This document shows, piece after piece, positions 45,081 to 56,093 of a DNA stretch of 64,000 bases. Location of the stretch: NCBI RefSeq assembly GCF_007565055.1, contig NC_044554.1, positions 57,631,676 through 57,695,675 of the forward strand. The letters run 5' to 3'. The notes under the pieces were generated by a model, which saw only the letters and a program-made list of their open reading frames with translations, was not told where the DNA came from and searched no databases. Position numbers and translations under genes: made by a program. Source of the DNA: Rhinopithecus roxellana. Its lineage: Eukaryota; Chordata; Mammalia; Primates; Cercopithecidae. Within the stretch, counting starts at the first letter, position 1, and every line of letters starts with the position of its first letter.

Positions 45081-45876
45081 AGCAAGAACCTGCTTCAGCA
45101 GGTCCGAGGAAAAAGAGTATTCTCAGAATCTGAACTCCAGGAGCTGCTCCTTTCTAACAAGGTTATTCCCAACCAGGAAGTTCTCATTGTTGTATAATTG
45201 CCTACTCCCTATTTCCCATTCTCAGTAGGTAGGTAAAACATCAGAGTGCCATCTGTCACCTGGAATTGCCCCTTTTTGGGGAGGGGAGTATACGTAGCCT
45301 ATTTATGGAAGCCTTCAGATGTGTATCTGTGGGATAATAGGGAATAATGCTTTGCTGCATCTCTGCCAGTATCTTTTCCCCACTAAATCTTATTTTACAT
45401 TTACACTATGCAGCATTTGTGGTGTGTGTTCTTCTGCCCCCTTCGCATAATAAGAGAGAAGTTTGGTCAGAATCACCTTGCATGCTCTTTACTACTGGAA
45501 GCCACAAATCCCGATGACTCTGTAAACACTCCTTACCAAGATTTAACAAGTCTTACTATTTAGTCATGTGTATTTTTCATATGGTTTTGTATTCTTGTGG
45601 CTGATATATAGGAATACTGCTGGTTTTCTTATGTTTATATTGTGAACTGAATTGCTTTTAGTTTTTGTTACGTATTCATATATTTTCCATACTGACAATC
45701 ATTATATCTGAAAATAGTGAGTTTTTTCTTTCTTTCTAGTTTATAAATGTCTTATTTCTTTCTTATGTCTTTTTGCATTGGCTAGCCCCTCTAGTATGGT
45801 GTTAAATAGTAATCACGATAGTAGTGAGTATCCTTGTCATGTTTTAAAGCAAACACTTAAAATTCTGCTATGAAGT

Positions 45877-46193
45877 GGCTGGGTGTGGTGGCTCACATCT
45901 CTAATTCCAGCACTTAGGCCGAGGCAGGCGGATCACTTGAGGTCAGGACTTTGAGAGCAGCCTGGCCAACATGGTGAAACCCTTTCTCTACTAAAAATAC
46001 TAAAATTAGCTGGGTGTGGTGACATGCGCCTGTAGTTCCAGCTATCGGGAGGCTGAGGCACAAGAATCGCTTGAATGTAGGAGGTAGAGCAGAGGCTGCA
46101 GTGAGCTGAGATTGCACCACTGCACTCCAGCCTGGGTGACAGAGTGAGACCGTGTCTTTAAATAAATAAATAAATGAATAAATAAATAAATAA
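45877..46193 (+). mobile_element. Alu
   Basis: Sense Alu with an (AAAT)n tail. Confidence 0.92.
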
Positions 46194-46218
46194 AACAATT
46201 CTATTGTTATGTCTGGCT

Positions 46219-46525
46219 AATTTTTTTTTTTTTTTTGAGACAGAGTCTCGCTCTGTTACCCAGGCTGGAGTGCAGTGGCGCAGTCTAGGCTCATTGCCAC
46301 CTCTGCCTCCCGGGTTCATGCCATTCTCCTGCCTCAGCCTCCCAAGTAGCTGGAACTACGGGCACCCGCCACCATGCCCACGCCTGGCTAATTTTTTATA
46401 TTTTTTGTAGAGCTGGGGTTTCATCATGTTGCTCAGGCTGGTCTTAAACTCCTGAGCTCAAGTGATCCACCTGCCTCGGCCTCCCAAAGTGCTGGGATTC
46501 TAGGCGTGATCCTTCATGCCCAGTC
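46219..46525 (-). mobile_element. Alu
   Basis: Antisense full Alu. Confidence 0.92.
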
Positions 46526-46670
46526 TAGGATTTTGTCTTTATCTTATATTTTAATATTTTGTTCATCATGGATTTTTTGCATTAATTTTGACTTTTTAAA
46601 ATGTTTTATCTAAACATTATTGACCTTAATTACTGAGTTTTTAAATGTTTGCTTAAATTCTGTGCCCTAG

Positions 46671-46990
46671 GACCAGGCATGGTAGCTCATGCCTGTAATC
46701 CTAGAACTTTGGGAGGCTGAGGAGGGAGGACTGCTTGAGGCCAGGAGTCTGAGACCAGCCTGGGCAACAGAGTGAGACCTCATCTCTATAAAAAATAAAA
46801 GACTTAGTTGGACATGGTGGTGCTGCATGCCTGCAGTTAGGAGGCTGTGGTGGGAGGATCCCTCGAGCCCAGGAGTTCAAGATCTTAGTTACAGCATGCT
46901 ATCATCATGCCACTGCACTCCAGCCTAGGCAAGACCCTGTCTCTAAATAATAATAATAATATATAAATAAAAATTTAAAAAATATCGTGC
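46671..46990 (+). mobile_element. AluJ
   Basis: Sense diverged Alu with an (AAT)n tail. Confidence 0.9.
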
Positions 46991-46994
46991 CCAA

Positions 46995-47650
46995 GGCAAA
47001 TGCTTCCTTTCTCCCCTCACCTAGTCCCAGCCTTGCCCTGGTCCAAGCCATGCATTATCTCCAGGCTGCACTTCTGTAGTAGCGTCCTTACTGGTCTCTC
47101 CACTTCTCCATTCACCACCTCTCTCTGGTCTACTCCCCACCTGACAGCCACAGTGGTCTTTTGAAAAGATAAATTGAGTCGTGTCACTCTCCAGTTTCAA
47201 ATCATTCAACTCTCTCTTATCCAAACTTCACGTAAAGCCCTGCATAATCTGGATTTTACTTTCTTCCTTAACCTCATCCCTTACCACTCTGCCTTTGCGT
47301 TCTCTGCCCCAACTTCACAGGCTAACTTTCCATTCCTGGAATACGCTCAACTTGCTCCTGCATCAGGGTCTTGGCACAGACCATTCAGTAAATGGATAAT
47401 CTCTTCAAATCCTTTTAATCTCAGATTAAGTCATCTCTTCAGAGAGGCTTTCCAATCTAAAGTAAATCCCTTCCTGATATTTCTTTTATCATTCTGTTCT
47501 TTGTCCTTCCTAATACTTTGACAATATAAGTAATTTGCTTATTATTTTACTCGTTGTCTGTCTCTCCTTTTCAACCCTAAGATCTCTGAGTTTAGTGTTC
47601 TGCTTACTACCACATAGCCAATATTTAACACTCAAATACTAAGTAAACGA
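46995..47650 (+). mobile_element. L2 LINE 3' region
   Basis: Long diverged L2: 'GTCCTTACTGGTCTCTCCAC', 'AAGCCCTGCATAATCTGG', 'AGAGAGGCTTTCCAATC'. The 115-codon open frame at 47174-47521 is L2-derived. Confidence 0.8.
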
Positions 47651-47805
47651 CTAAAACTAACTAAATAACAGGAAAAATCCCACAAAATTAATGGGTTTTG
47701 GGGGGAAAAAAGTCCCACCAATAAAGTGACTTTAGTATGCATTAATATTAAAGCAATCTAGCCATAACAAGGGTCATAAAATTGATCATTTCCTTTGGCC
47801 TAGTA

Positions 47806-48033
47806 CAGGGGTGTCCAATCTTTTGGCGTCCCTGGGCCACACTGGAAGAAGAATAATTGTCTTGGGACACACATGACATATACTAACACTAAGGATAGCT
47901 GATGACCTAAAACAAAAAACATCACAAAAAAAACTCATAATGTTTTAAGAAAGTTTATGAATTTGTGTTGGGCCACATTCAAAGCTATCCTGGAGCCCAC
48001 TGTGGCCTGTGGGCTGCAGGCTGGACAAGCTTG
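47806..48033 (+). mobile_element. MER30 (non-autonomous hAT) with 8-bp target duplication
   Basis: 228-bp element running from CAGGGGTGTCCAATC to CTGGACAAGCTTG, with imperfect inverted ends. GCCTAGTA is duplicated exactly on both sides (47798-47805, 48034-48041), as expected for hAT transposition. Confidence 0.93.
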
Positions 48034-48105
48034 GCCTAGTAGGTCTACATTTGAAACTATATCCCAAGAATGTAACTTGAAAATGATATTATTTATTTAA
48101 AATAT

Positions 48106-48238
48106 CTAGCTGAGTGTGGTGGTTCATGCCTGTAGTTCCAGCGACTCTGAAGGCTGAGGCAGGAGGATCACTTAAGGCCAGGAGTTTGAGAACAGCCTGG
48201 ATAGTATAGTGAGACCCCCATCTCCAAGACATACGAAT
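48106..48238 (+). mobile_element. Alu left monomer
   Basis: Old single left-arm unit followed by a full Alu. Confidence 0.8.
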
Positions 48239-48239
48239 C

Positions 48240-48545
48240 TAGGTCAGGTGCAATGGCTCATGCCTGTAATCACAGCATTTTGGGAGGCAGAGGTGAGTGC
48301 ATCACTTGGGCCAGGAGTTTGAGAACAGCCTAGGTATCATGGGGAAACCCTGTCTCTACCAAAAAAATACAAAAATTAGCCAGATGTGGTGGTGTGCCCC
48401 TGTAGTCCCACCTACTCAGGAGGCTGAGGCAGGTGGATTGCTTGAGCCCAGGAGGTAGAGGTTGCAGTGAGCTGAGATTGCGCTATATTGCATTCCAGCC
48501 TGTGTGACACAGTGAGACCCTGTCTCAAAAAAAATTAAAATTAAA
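48240..48545 (+). mobile_element. AluJ-like
   Basis: Sense diverged Alu. Confidence 0.9.
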
Positions 48546-48879
48546 ATCTATATATTAATAATTTTAAAAGGCTTAAAAATGGGAAACAATCCATAATTCT
48601 GGTCGCCCTCTCTTGTTTTTATTGTCCTCCTCTAGCCTAGATAAACCCAACTGTACATAGTTTCTTTGGCAGAAACCAAGCAAATAAGCATTATTAAGAA
48701 AAATCACTAAGTTGGGGAAAACATATTCACCATGATTTTTAAATTCACGAGTCTCAAATGAGAAGCCATTATTTCCCTGAAATCCTGCTCTTTTTCTGAT
48801 GAAGTTGTTCTGCTTTCTACAGATGCTATCTCAATGTTCGCCATTCTCCCTTTACTAAAGGAGCCACTATCTACAAGGC

Positions 48880-49150
48880 CATTGAAGCCAGAAAATCTCA
48901 GAGTCATTCATGAGAACTTCATATGTAGTGCATCACCAAGTCCTATTATTTCAACTCCAAAAAAATATATCTTGAATTCATCACCTTTTCTTCCCCTATC
49001 TTTACTGCTACCACCACAATCAGGTACTGTCAGGATGATTGAAATATTCTCTTAATTAGTTGTTCTATTTTCATTTTTGCCTTTATCCAATCCATTCTCC
49101 ACAAAGCTGAGTGATCTATTTTTAAAAAATGTATAAAACTAATTCATATA
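48880..49150 (+). mobile_element. L2 LINE fragment
   Basis: 'GCATCACCAAGTCCTATT' to 'GAGTGATCTATTTTTAAAAA' follows the L2 ORF end. Confidence 0.65.
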
Positions 49151-49229
49151 CAAAAAAATCAATGAAGCAATTTATAAAGAAAAGTTTTTTTTTTTCTTTT
49201 TTAAAATCAACTTCCTCAGGTTGAAGACA

Positions 49230-49398
49230 AGTTTTTGTTTTTGTTTTTTCTATTTTGTTTTGAGACTGGGTCTCTGTTGCCCACCATCACAGCTCACTGC
49301 AGACTTTGCCGACTCGACTTCCTAGGCTCAAGTGAGCCTCTCACCTCAGCCTCCCAAGTAGCTGGGACTACAGGCATAGGCCATCAAGCCTGGTTAAT
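49230..49398 (-). mobile_element. Alu left-arm fragment
   Basis: Antisense old left arm only. Confidence 0.8.
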
Positions 49399-49479
49399 TT
49401 ATAAAGCAAATATGCTTTCCCTCTATGCCTATCTAATTACAATCCTCCCAGGTATCCAACACACACTGAATGTTTGATG

Positions 49480-49785
49480 TGTAATGAATCCTTCTATTCT
49501 TTTTTCTGTGATTATACAGAAATATATTTGTATTAATCTGCACTGGTTCTTTTTGTTTCTAAAAAATGTATTATATTACACAATATATTATGTTATAATG
49601 TATTTATTTATTCTTTACCTGATAAACATATCATGGGCATTCCTCCAGGTCAATATGTCATTCTTTCCTTTCTTTTTTTCATATAGCCATGTAATATTCC
49701 AGAAAATGGAAGTATTGAAATTAAATTTATAACTTTCACATTGATGGACATTGGGTGGCATTGTCTTTTCAAGATGTCAGTCAGA
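49480..49785 (-). mobile_element. Old L1 3'-end remnant
   Basis: 'CATATAGCCATGTAATATTCC' region and 'TTGATGGACATTGGGTGGC' fit the antisense L1 ORF2 end. Confidence 0.5.
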
Positions 49786-49881
49786 GCATGACTGTTTCCT
49801 CCACAGGCTTTCCTTTTCCTGTGGAATAAGAGCTGTGTCTCCTATCTACAAGGGCCTGGATAATCTGGCCCTTGCCTTTCT

Positions 49882-50188
49882 TTTTATTTATTTATTTATT
49901 TATTTTTGAGACAGAGTCTCATTCTGTTGCCCAGGCTGGAGTGCAGTGGCATGATGTCGACTCACTGTAACGTCCACCTTCTGGGCTTAAGCAATTCTTG
50001 TGCCTCAGCCTTCCAAGTAGCGGGGACTACAGGTGTGCACCACCATGTCTGGCTAATTTTTGTATTTTTAGTAGAGATGGGGTTTCACCACGTTGGCCAG
50101 GCTGGTCTCGAACTCCTGACCTCAAATGATTCACTCACCTTGGCCTCACAAAGTGTTGGGATTACAGGCATGAGCCACCATGCCCGGC
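49882..50188 (-). mobile_element. Alu with 17-bp target duplication
   Basis: Antisense with (ATTT)n tail; CTGGCCCTTGCCTTTCT flanks (49865-49881, 50189-50205). Confidence 0.95.
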
Positions 50189-50271
50189 CTGGCCCTTGCC
50201 TTTCTCTAAATTCACCTTATGCCACCCTTCCCCTTACTCATCATAGTCTATACACACCTTCTGGTAAAGCG

Positions 50272-50578
50272 TTTTTGTTTTGTTTTTGTTTTTTTTTTGA
50301 GACGAGGTCTCACTCTGTCACCCAGGCTGGAGTGCAGTGGCACAATCTTGGCTCACTGCAGCCCCAACCTCCCAGGCTCAAGCGATCCTCCCATCTCAGC
50401 CCCTCTGAGTAGCTGGGACAATGGATGTGTGCCACCACACCCGGCTTACTTTTTGTATTTTTGGTGGAGACAGGGTTTTGGCAGGTTGCCTAGGCTGATC
50501 TCGAACCCCTTGGCCCAAGTCTGCCTGCCTCTGCCTCCCAAACTGCTGGGATTACAGTCATGAGTCACCATGCCCGGC
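50272..50578 (-). mobile_element. Alu
   Basis: Antisense; abuts the next Alu. Confidence 0.92.
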
Positions 50579-50587
50579 TGTGGTGAG

Positions 50588-50884
50588 GTTTGTATTTTGA
50601 GATGGAGTTTTGGTCTTGTTGTCCAGGCTAGAGTACAGTGGCGTGATCTTGGCTCACTGCAACCTCCACCTCCCGGGTTCAAGCAATTCTCCTGCCTCAG
50701 CCTCCTGAGTAGCTGGGATTATAGGCACCTGCCACCACGCTTGGCTAATTTTTTTGGTATTTTTAGTAGAGACGGCGTTTCACTATGTTGGCCAGGTTGG
50801 TCTTGAATCCCTAACCTCAGGTGATCCACCTGCCTCGGCCTCCGAGAGTGCTGGGATTACAGGCGTGAGCTACTGTGCCCAGCC
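50588..50884 (-). mobile_element. Alu with target duplication
   Basis: Antisense; TGTGGTGAG at 50579-50587 and 50885-50893. Confidence 0.93.
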
Positions 50885-51290
50885 TGTGGTGAGTTTTTTT
50901 TTAAACCACCTCCTGTCTCTTCATATTCTCCACTCTTAATGTGGTAAAGACTACCCTCCTCTCCCCACCAATCTAAATTAGGCTCCCCTCTTAAACTTTC
51001 TCATAACATCCTTTAAACATCTTCTTAGTACTCATGACCAGTTGTAATCACATATATGAATTTCTGTTTATATGCTTGTATTTATTTATATATATGATTA
51101 TTTAATCTCTGCTTTTTCTACTAGGCATTATGCTCTATGAGGACAGGGACCATGTTTTGTTGACCACTGTTTTGCTATACCACCAGCATTGAGCACAATG
51201 CCTAAAGGTTTATCAACTACATTTATTAAGTGAATAGATAGGTTCTACACTGAGGAATCATTAGGTAAGCAAAGTAATACAACTGAATGT

Positions 51291-51595
51291 TTTTTGTTTT
51301 GTTTTGTTTTGAGACAGAGTCTCACTCTGTTGCCCAGGCTGAAGTACAGTGACATGATCATGGCTTACTGCAGCCTGGACTTCCAAGCCCAAGTGATCCT
51401 CCCCTCTGAGCTTCCCAAGTAGCTGGAACCACAGGCAGACACCACCATACCCGGCTGTTTTTTAAATTTTATCTTTGTAGAGACAGAGTCTCCCTAGGTT
51501 GCCTAGGCTAGCTTTGAACTTCTGGGCTCAAACAGTTCGCCCGCCCCAGCCTCCCAAAGTCCTAGGATTACAGACATGAGTCACCACACCTGGCC
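51291..51595 (-). mobile_element. AluJ
   Basis: Antisense, diverged, (GTTTT)n tail. Confidence 0.9.
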
Positions 51596-52477
51596 TGATT
51601 TAATGTTAACTTTTAAAATTATATGAGAATGAAGTGTTACATACATAAGTCTATATGAAAGTATATAAACACACATATGCATACCTAAACATATGAAAAC
51701 TGGCAATGTAGTATAGTAAAAGGAGTACTGGCCTGAGATGGTAGTGACTCTCACAATTGGTGACCTAGGAATTGCCACCTTACTGTCAGTCTCAGTACAG
51801 GGGTGGCATTGCCCCCTAGTGTTGGAGATTTTATTTATAAGTGCTAGCAAACCATGACTTGTATTTCTAGAATAGTCATGCTGAGCATTTATATATTGAA
51901 ATACAAATAATTTTATTATAAAGTACTTTCTTCATATCATTTATGTTATAAATAGAACATCATTTTGATTTAAGATGAAATCATGTATATAGGTAGTTTA
52001 TATACCTATGAATTTCATTTTAGGCTAACAAAGAGCATATTATAAAAACATTTATTAAAAAAAGGAATGTTGGGTAAGATAAGGTTGCCACTGGATTAGG
52101 TGATGCTTAAGATCCCTTCCAGTTTTTACTGTGATGATTCTAATCTTTCATAATGGGAAGGCTTCTTTTTATTTTGTTCTTTTCATTACTTTGTTTATAT
52201 TCTACTATAAAATTGGTACTATATACAAGAAAATAAACATACATTTTAAATAAAATCGTCAACCATATTGAATGTTTAGGCATTTAATTACCTAAAGGGA
52301 AATCCAAATAATTTCCCAAGTTTCCTTGCTAGGTAATAATTTCATGATTCTATAATTTCAAACTTTGGGTAAAATGTGACTTCATTACATATTTTAATTT
52401 TTACCCAAATAACTGTTGTCTCTAGGTTTGATAGTGAGGAAACGGAAACACAGAAAACTAATGTATTGAAAGAATGA

Positions 52478-52930
52478 GGCCCGGTGCGGTGGCTCACGTC
52501 TGTAATCCCAGTACTTTGGGACGCCGAGGCAGGCGCATCACCTGAGGTCAGGAGTTCGAGACCAGCCTGACCAACATGGTGAAACCCCATCTCTACTAAA
52601 AATATAAAAATTAGCCTGGCGTGATGGCACGTGCCTGTAATCTCAGCTACTCGGGAGGCTGAGGCAGAAGAATCGCTTGAATCCAAGAGGCAGAGGTTGC
52701 AGTGAGCCGAGATCGCGCCACTGCACTCCAGCCTGGGTGACCGGTGAAACCCCTTCTCCACTGAAAAACACAAAAAATTAGCCAGGCGTGGTGGTGGGCG
52801 CCTGTAGTCCCACTACTTGGGAGGCTGAGGCAGGAGAATGGCGTGAACCCGGGAGGCGGACCTTGCAGTGAGCCTAGATTGCACTCCAGCCTGGGAGACA
52901 GAGAGAAACTCCGTCCCCCCCCCCCAAAAA
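52478..52930 (+). mobile_element. One-and-a-half Alu composite
   Basis: A sense Alu (52478-52742) without poly-A runs straight into a second, AluY-like Alu that starts inside its left arm (GTGAAACCCC) and ends with a C12A7 tail. A deletion between two neighbouring Alus is the simplest origin. Confidence 0.88.
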
Positions 52931-52934
52931 AAGG

Positions 52935-53689
52935 GAAAAAAGAAATGAGGGCTTCTTCTTATGACATTAAGTTCATAAATTTAAAACTGCAACCTCTTTC
53001 CCTACTCCCCTTCCCTGTTTTAAGTTTTTAAAATCGGTTATGACATACTATGCATTTTAATCACGTCTTTTTAAAAAAATGCCTCCTGTCTCCTCTTCCT
53101 CATCCCAACACATCACTAGAATGGGGACAGGGAATTTTTTCTATTTTGCTCACCATTGTGTTCTCAATATATAGAAGAGTACCCGGCAGCCAGGAGCTCA
53201 TTGAGTATTTGCTGTATGAGTGGGTGAAGAATACATGCAATAAGCAAAAATTACTGCTTCGAGCACCACTTTCACCGGAGTTCTGGGATGCAAACGGGAG
53301 CGACCCGTACATTGACTGACTTGTGACTGATGATTCCTAAGTGCTCGTAGGGATTGTGGCTGCATTCATTGTTCTTGGAGATGTGCCGATGTGTGTAGTT
53401 TGTCAACTTGCACACAGCTGGGCTGGCAGGACAGCGAACTAACACTAATTCGCACAGAGGTCCGCAAATTCTCAAATTCACATCAACAGAAGCACGTTAT
53501 TGTAAGTGCACGGGTCTTCCGTTCTCTCGGGTAATCTGCACAGAACAATTTAGTATATTTCTTCACTGGCGATTTTACAGTGAAGAAGGGATCAAGGGTG
53601 GTGGCCCCCAAATGCGCAAGGACAGGGAAATGAATTAAACGGGCGTCTGTTTCCTCCTTGTTTCGCAAACAGACGCCAAGTCTGTATCA
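52935..53689. other. Unique DNA upstream of the CNOT4 CpG island
   Basis: A weak L2/MIR-like stretch near 53130-53230; otherwise no repeat seen. CpG density rises from about 53280. Confidence 0.5.
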
Positions 53690-54005
53690 AATTCTTACCC
53701 TAGATCAAATCCCGCGCTCTTCGTACCCCCAACCTGCCTCCACCTCCACCCCGCCCCCTTTAGATATCCCTGGTGGGCGGGGCAGAGAAGAAACATTCCG
53801 GGCTCCCCGTAAAATTGTTTAGCCTCGCCCCAGTCTTGGGGTCGCACATTTCCAAAAACACCGAGGACACGGAATGACTAGTGAAAACCGCCGACCAAAT
53901 GACATTGAAGAAGCACCCGCGCGCAGAGAAGGAAGCAAAACACGAAGAAAGGCTCAGTCCAGCAGCCACGTGAGGTGAGCGATCTCCTCAGTCCTCTGAG
54001 AGAGG

Positions 54006-54024
54006 ACTTCAACTCCCGGCGTGC
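54006..54024 (+). promoter_or_regulatory. ZNF143/THAP11-like motif 1, CNOT4 promoter
   Basis: ACTTCAACTCCCGGCGTGC resembles ACTACAACTCCCAGCATGC, with three differences from the usual core. It is followed by a close copy 42 bp downstream. Confidence 0.6.
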
Positions 54025-54047
54025 CCCTGGGCGGTTACCCTCCGAGG

Positions 54048-54066
54048 ACTCCAACTCCCAGGGTGC
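54048..54066 (+). promoter_or_regulatory. ZNF143/THAP11-like motif 2, CNOT4 promoter
   Basis: ACTCCAACTCCCAGGGTGC is the better of the two tandem matches to the ZNF143 consensus. Both copies share a leading GAGG, suggesting a local duplication. Confidence 0.65.
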
Positions 54067-54149
54067 TGCGGGAGCGGCCACTGCAACCTCCCACTCAGCC
54101 GCCCGCCGCTCCTCCCGCCCCTCCCCCGCCCCTCCTGGCCGGATCGGCG

Positions 54150-54161
54150 TGCGCCTGCGCA
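54150..54161 (+). promoter_or_regulatory. NRF1-type site, CNOT4 promoter
   Basis: TGCGCCTGCGCA differs from the NRF1 palindrome TGCGCATGCGCA at one central base and lies about 35 bp upstream of the inferred start. Confidence 0.6.
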
Positions 54162-54191
54162 CGGGAGGCCGGAGGAGTCTTACCCTAATGT

Positions 54192-54384
54192 AAGATGGTG
54201 GCCCGTCTGGCTGTGGAACCCACCGAAAGCTGAGAGTGTCTCTCTCAGCCGTAAAGGTCGGACTCGCTGAAGCAATCAGGCCCGGTTCTGAAGAGTTTTT
54301 TCCGCGACGCTCGTTCGGTGGTTTCTTGTGAGGACGCGGCAGCGCGTGGAGTCGGCTGAGGGAAAAGCGAGGCAAGGCAGGCGG
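54192..54384 (+). other. CNOT4: CNOT4 exon 1 (non-coding leader exon)
   Basis: The segment between the YY1-like initiator region and a good donor (GCGG then GTGAGT at 54385-54390) fits a single GC-rich non-coding first exon. CNOT4 encodes a RING-finger and RRM ubiquitin E3 ligase associated with the CCR4-NOT deadenylase; its coding start belongs in a later exon not seen here. The exon carries an upstream ORF (54195-54233). The exact 5' end is inferred from the motif only. Confidence 0.65.
54195..54233 (+). CDS. 12-codon upstream ORF in the CNOT4 leader
   Basis: ATG at 54195 followed by eleven codons (MVARLAVEPTES) and TGA at 54231-54233. The context AAGATGG has A at -3 and G at +4, a strong Kozak site, and overlaps the YY1/TISU-like motif. 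If transcripts start upstream of 54195 it should be translated and could reduce initiation at the main start. Confidence 0.4.
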   Translation: MVARLAVEPTES

Positions 54385-54485
54385 GTGAGTCTATGCGGGG
54401 CTGGGCTTAGGGGAAACCCGGGGCTGACCGGCTACGAGAGAGCGGAGGCTTCGCTGGGACTGTACAGGCCGCACCCCCCTTTCTC

Positions 54486-54560
54486 CCCACCCCCCGCCTC
54501 ATCTTCACCCTCCTCCTCCTTGGTCTTCCTCCTCCTCCTCCTCTTCTTCCCTCTCCTCTT
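54486..54560 (+). repeat. Polypyrimidine (CCT-rich) tract in CNOT4 intron 1
   Basis: About 75 bases are almost purely C and T, rich in CCT triplets. The minus strand has G runs of 4 to 6 just upstream (54475-54500). The tract could form triplex or quadruplex-like structure; this is inference. Confidence 0.7.
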
Positions 54561-54825
54561 TACGCCACAGCAGTTACCATCAGGAAAAGCGAGCGGGTCA
54601 GAAGGCAGCGCGGCGGCAAGCAGCGACTCTCCTTCGAGAATTTCTTTAATTGGGGAGCCGAGGCGGCTTTTGGTCTCCAGCTTTTCCCCCTGCATTTTCA
54701 TAGGGGCAGGATTCTTAGGTCTCAGTCCTCCTTGTTTCCCCAACCCCCTATTCCCTGTCTGACGTCCTTTCCCACTGGCCCCCGTCTCCCAAGACCAAAG
54801 CCATCACTTCCACTCTGACCCGTGT

Positions 54826-54841
54826 TGCTGCTGCTGCTGCT
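54826..54841 (+). repeat. (GCT)5 trinucleotide repeat
   Basis: Five perfect GCT units in CNOT4 intron 1; short and probably stable. Confidence 0.9.
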
Positions 54842-55703
54842 CGTTAATCCCACTGCTCATTGCCCACTCGTCCTACTGCTTGTTTTTTGCTCCACTGCTA
54901 CCACTCTGGAGTTAGCCTTTGCCCCCCTCTGGTGCTTGCAATCAGCCCACAGTGTATCTGCCACACTAGGGCTTCTTCCGATTTGCAGTCTTTCCTTCCA
55001 CCACATCTGTCATCTTAAAGCTGCCCCTTAAGTGCCTAGATTATGCTTCTGCTCCTGCTAACCCACCTGTTTCTCAGCCTTCTTGAGAATTGTCCGTTCC
55101 TTCCCTCTTTCCTGTACAGATCCTTTCAATATACACTTCCAGAAAAAGGGATGCCCCGTGGTGGCCCTTGAAAAGTAAAGGAAATTGGGAAGTGAATGAA
55201 GTGAGGTAGGATAGTATTAAACGTTATGAGTAAAGATCTTTTATTCAGGCTACTCCGGAGGGGACCGTTTTCGTTTTGCTTTCAGTGATCTATTGGTCGC
55301 TTATTCGCTCTGTTGTGTTAGGACGTGGCTTTTTTCTTTTTTTTTTTTTTCATTTTGAACCGGTTTTTACCATGCTACTAAGCGTTCTTTGGATTGTCTC
55401 TGCCCAGGACACTTAGTGTGGGCTCTGATTTATACCAATATTAACCCCAGCATTTCAAAATAAGATAAATTTGGCGCACATACAGAATTCATCTGTGAAC
55501 TCCGCTAGCAAATATAAGTGATATTTTGATTACATGTGGGTTATATGTGGGTTCTGTATTGAGACTTGATTTTTGAGTTTTATTGATGTTCAGCTTAATT
55601 GATGACATTTATGATTTGAGTGGAAATTTCCTTTCCAGTTAATATCAGATTTACTTCTTATTTTTGGATTTGGGAATTTCTCTTGACATTTCTAGGATGA
55701 TAG

Positions 55704-56093
55704 TTATCTGAATAAATTGTCTTCTCTTGAAAATCCATTAGGTATGTATGCAAAAGAAAAATCGATGTTTTTATATAAACCTAAGTTTCTCGTATTTTTC
55801 TCATAGAAAAGAAGGGGGCTGGGAAAAGAATGACAAAGCTGTGCACATACATGCATTTGGTGGAACTCACTGTCATTGTTATCTACAGTAAAAAGCAGAA
55901 AACTGGAAGCAAGAGGTGGCTTATGATGTCCATGTTTTGGTGAAAGCAAAATTAAGATGTACTGACTAATGGTATAATGGGAAGAAGCAGCCCTGGCTAT
56001 AATCAGACCACTGTGAAATAAAGAATTACCAGAAAAGCAACCAGGATTACATAGTGCAAATACATACATCCCAAGTTTAAACATGACATACAT
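55704..56093 (-). other. 129-codon open frame, not believed to be a gene
   Basis: The longest open frame outside Alu sequence. Composition is hydrophobic and irregular, no domain was recognised, and there is no promoter nearby on the minus strand. Confidence 0.15.

Larger units (their letters stand above)
45540..46650 (-). mobile_element. L1M ORF2 fragment, antisense
   Basis: 'GTATGGTGTTAAATAGTAAT' and 'GAGTATCCTTGTC' fit the antisense reverse transcriptase region; interrupted by two Alus. Confidence 0.65.
49790..51245 (+). mobile_element. L2 LINE, split by three Alus
   Basis: 'CTGGATAATCTGGCCCTTG' (49858), then 50189-50270, then 50894-51245 ('GAGGACAGGGACCATG'). Confidence 0.65.
53690..54191 (+). 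promoter_or_regulatory. CNOT4: CpG-island promoter of CNOT4
   Basis: Dense CpG, high GC and no repeats mark a CpG island extending to about 54450. Visible motifs in order: GC boxes (GGGCGGGGC near 53775; C-rich Sp1-type runs at 54111-54136), an E-box CACGTG at 53967-53972, two tandem ZNF143-like sites (54006-54024, 54048-54066), an NRF1-type near-palindrome TGCGCCTGCGCA at 54150-54161, and a YY1/TISU-like AAGATGGTGG at 54192-54201 marking the likely start. There is no TATA box. The CNOT4 assignment comes from head-to-head synteny with NUP205, not from coding sequence. Confidence 0.75.

Noticed and set aside
47174..47521. 115-codon frame
   Set aside because: Lies within an L2 fragment; no independent gene evidence.
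53878..54375. 165-codon minus-strand frame over the CNOT4 promoter
   Set aside because: Stop-poor frame expected in GC-rich CpG-island DNA; low-complexity Arg/Pro composition and it covers promoter motifs.
54328..54762. 144-codon plus-strand frame crossing the CNOT4 donor
   Set aside because: Crosses the GTGAGT donor into a CCT-rich intronic tract that gives Ser/Leu/Pro repeats; not the CNOT4 start.
55704..56093. 129-codon minus-strand gene in CNOT4 intron 1
   Set aside because: No domain, promoter or protein-like pattern; kept only as an unlikely open frame.
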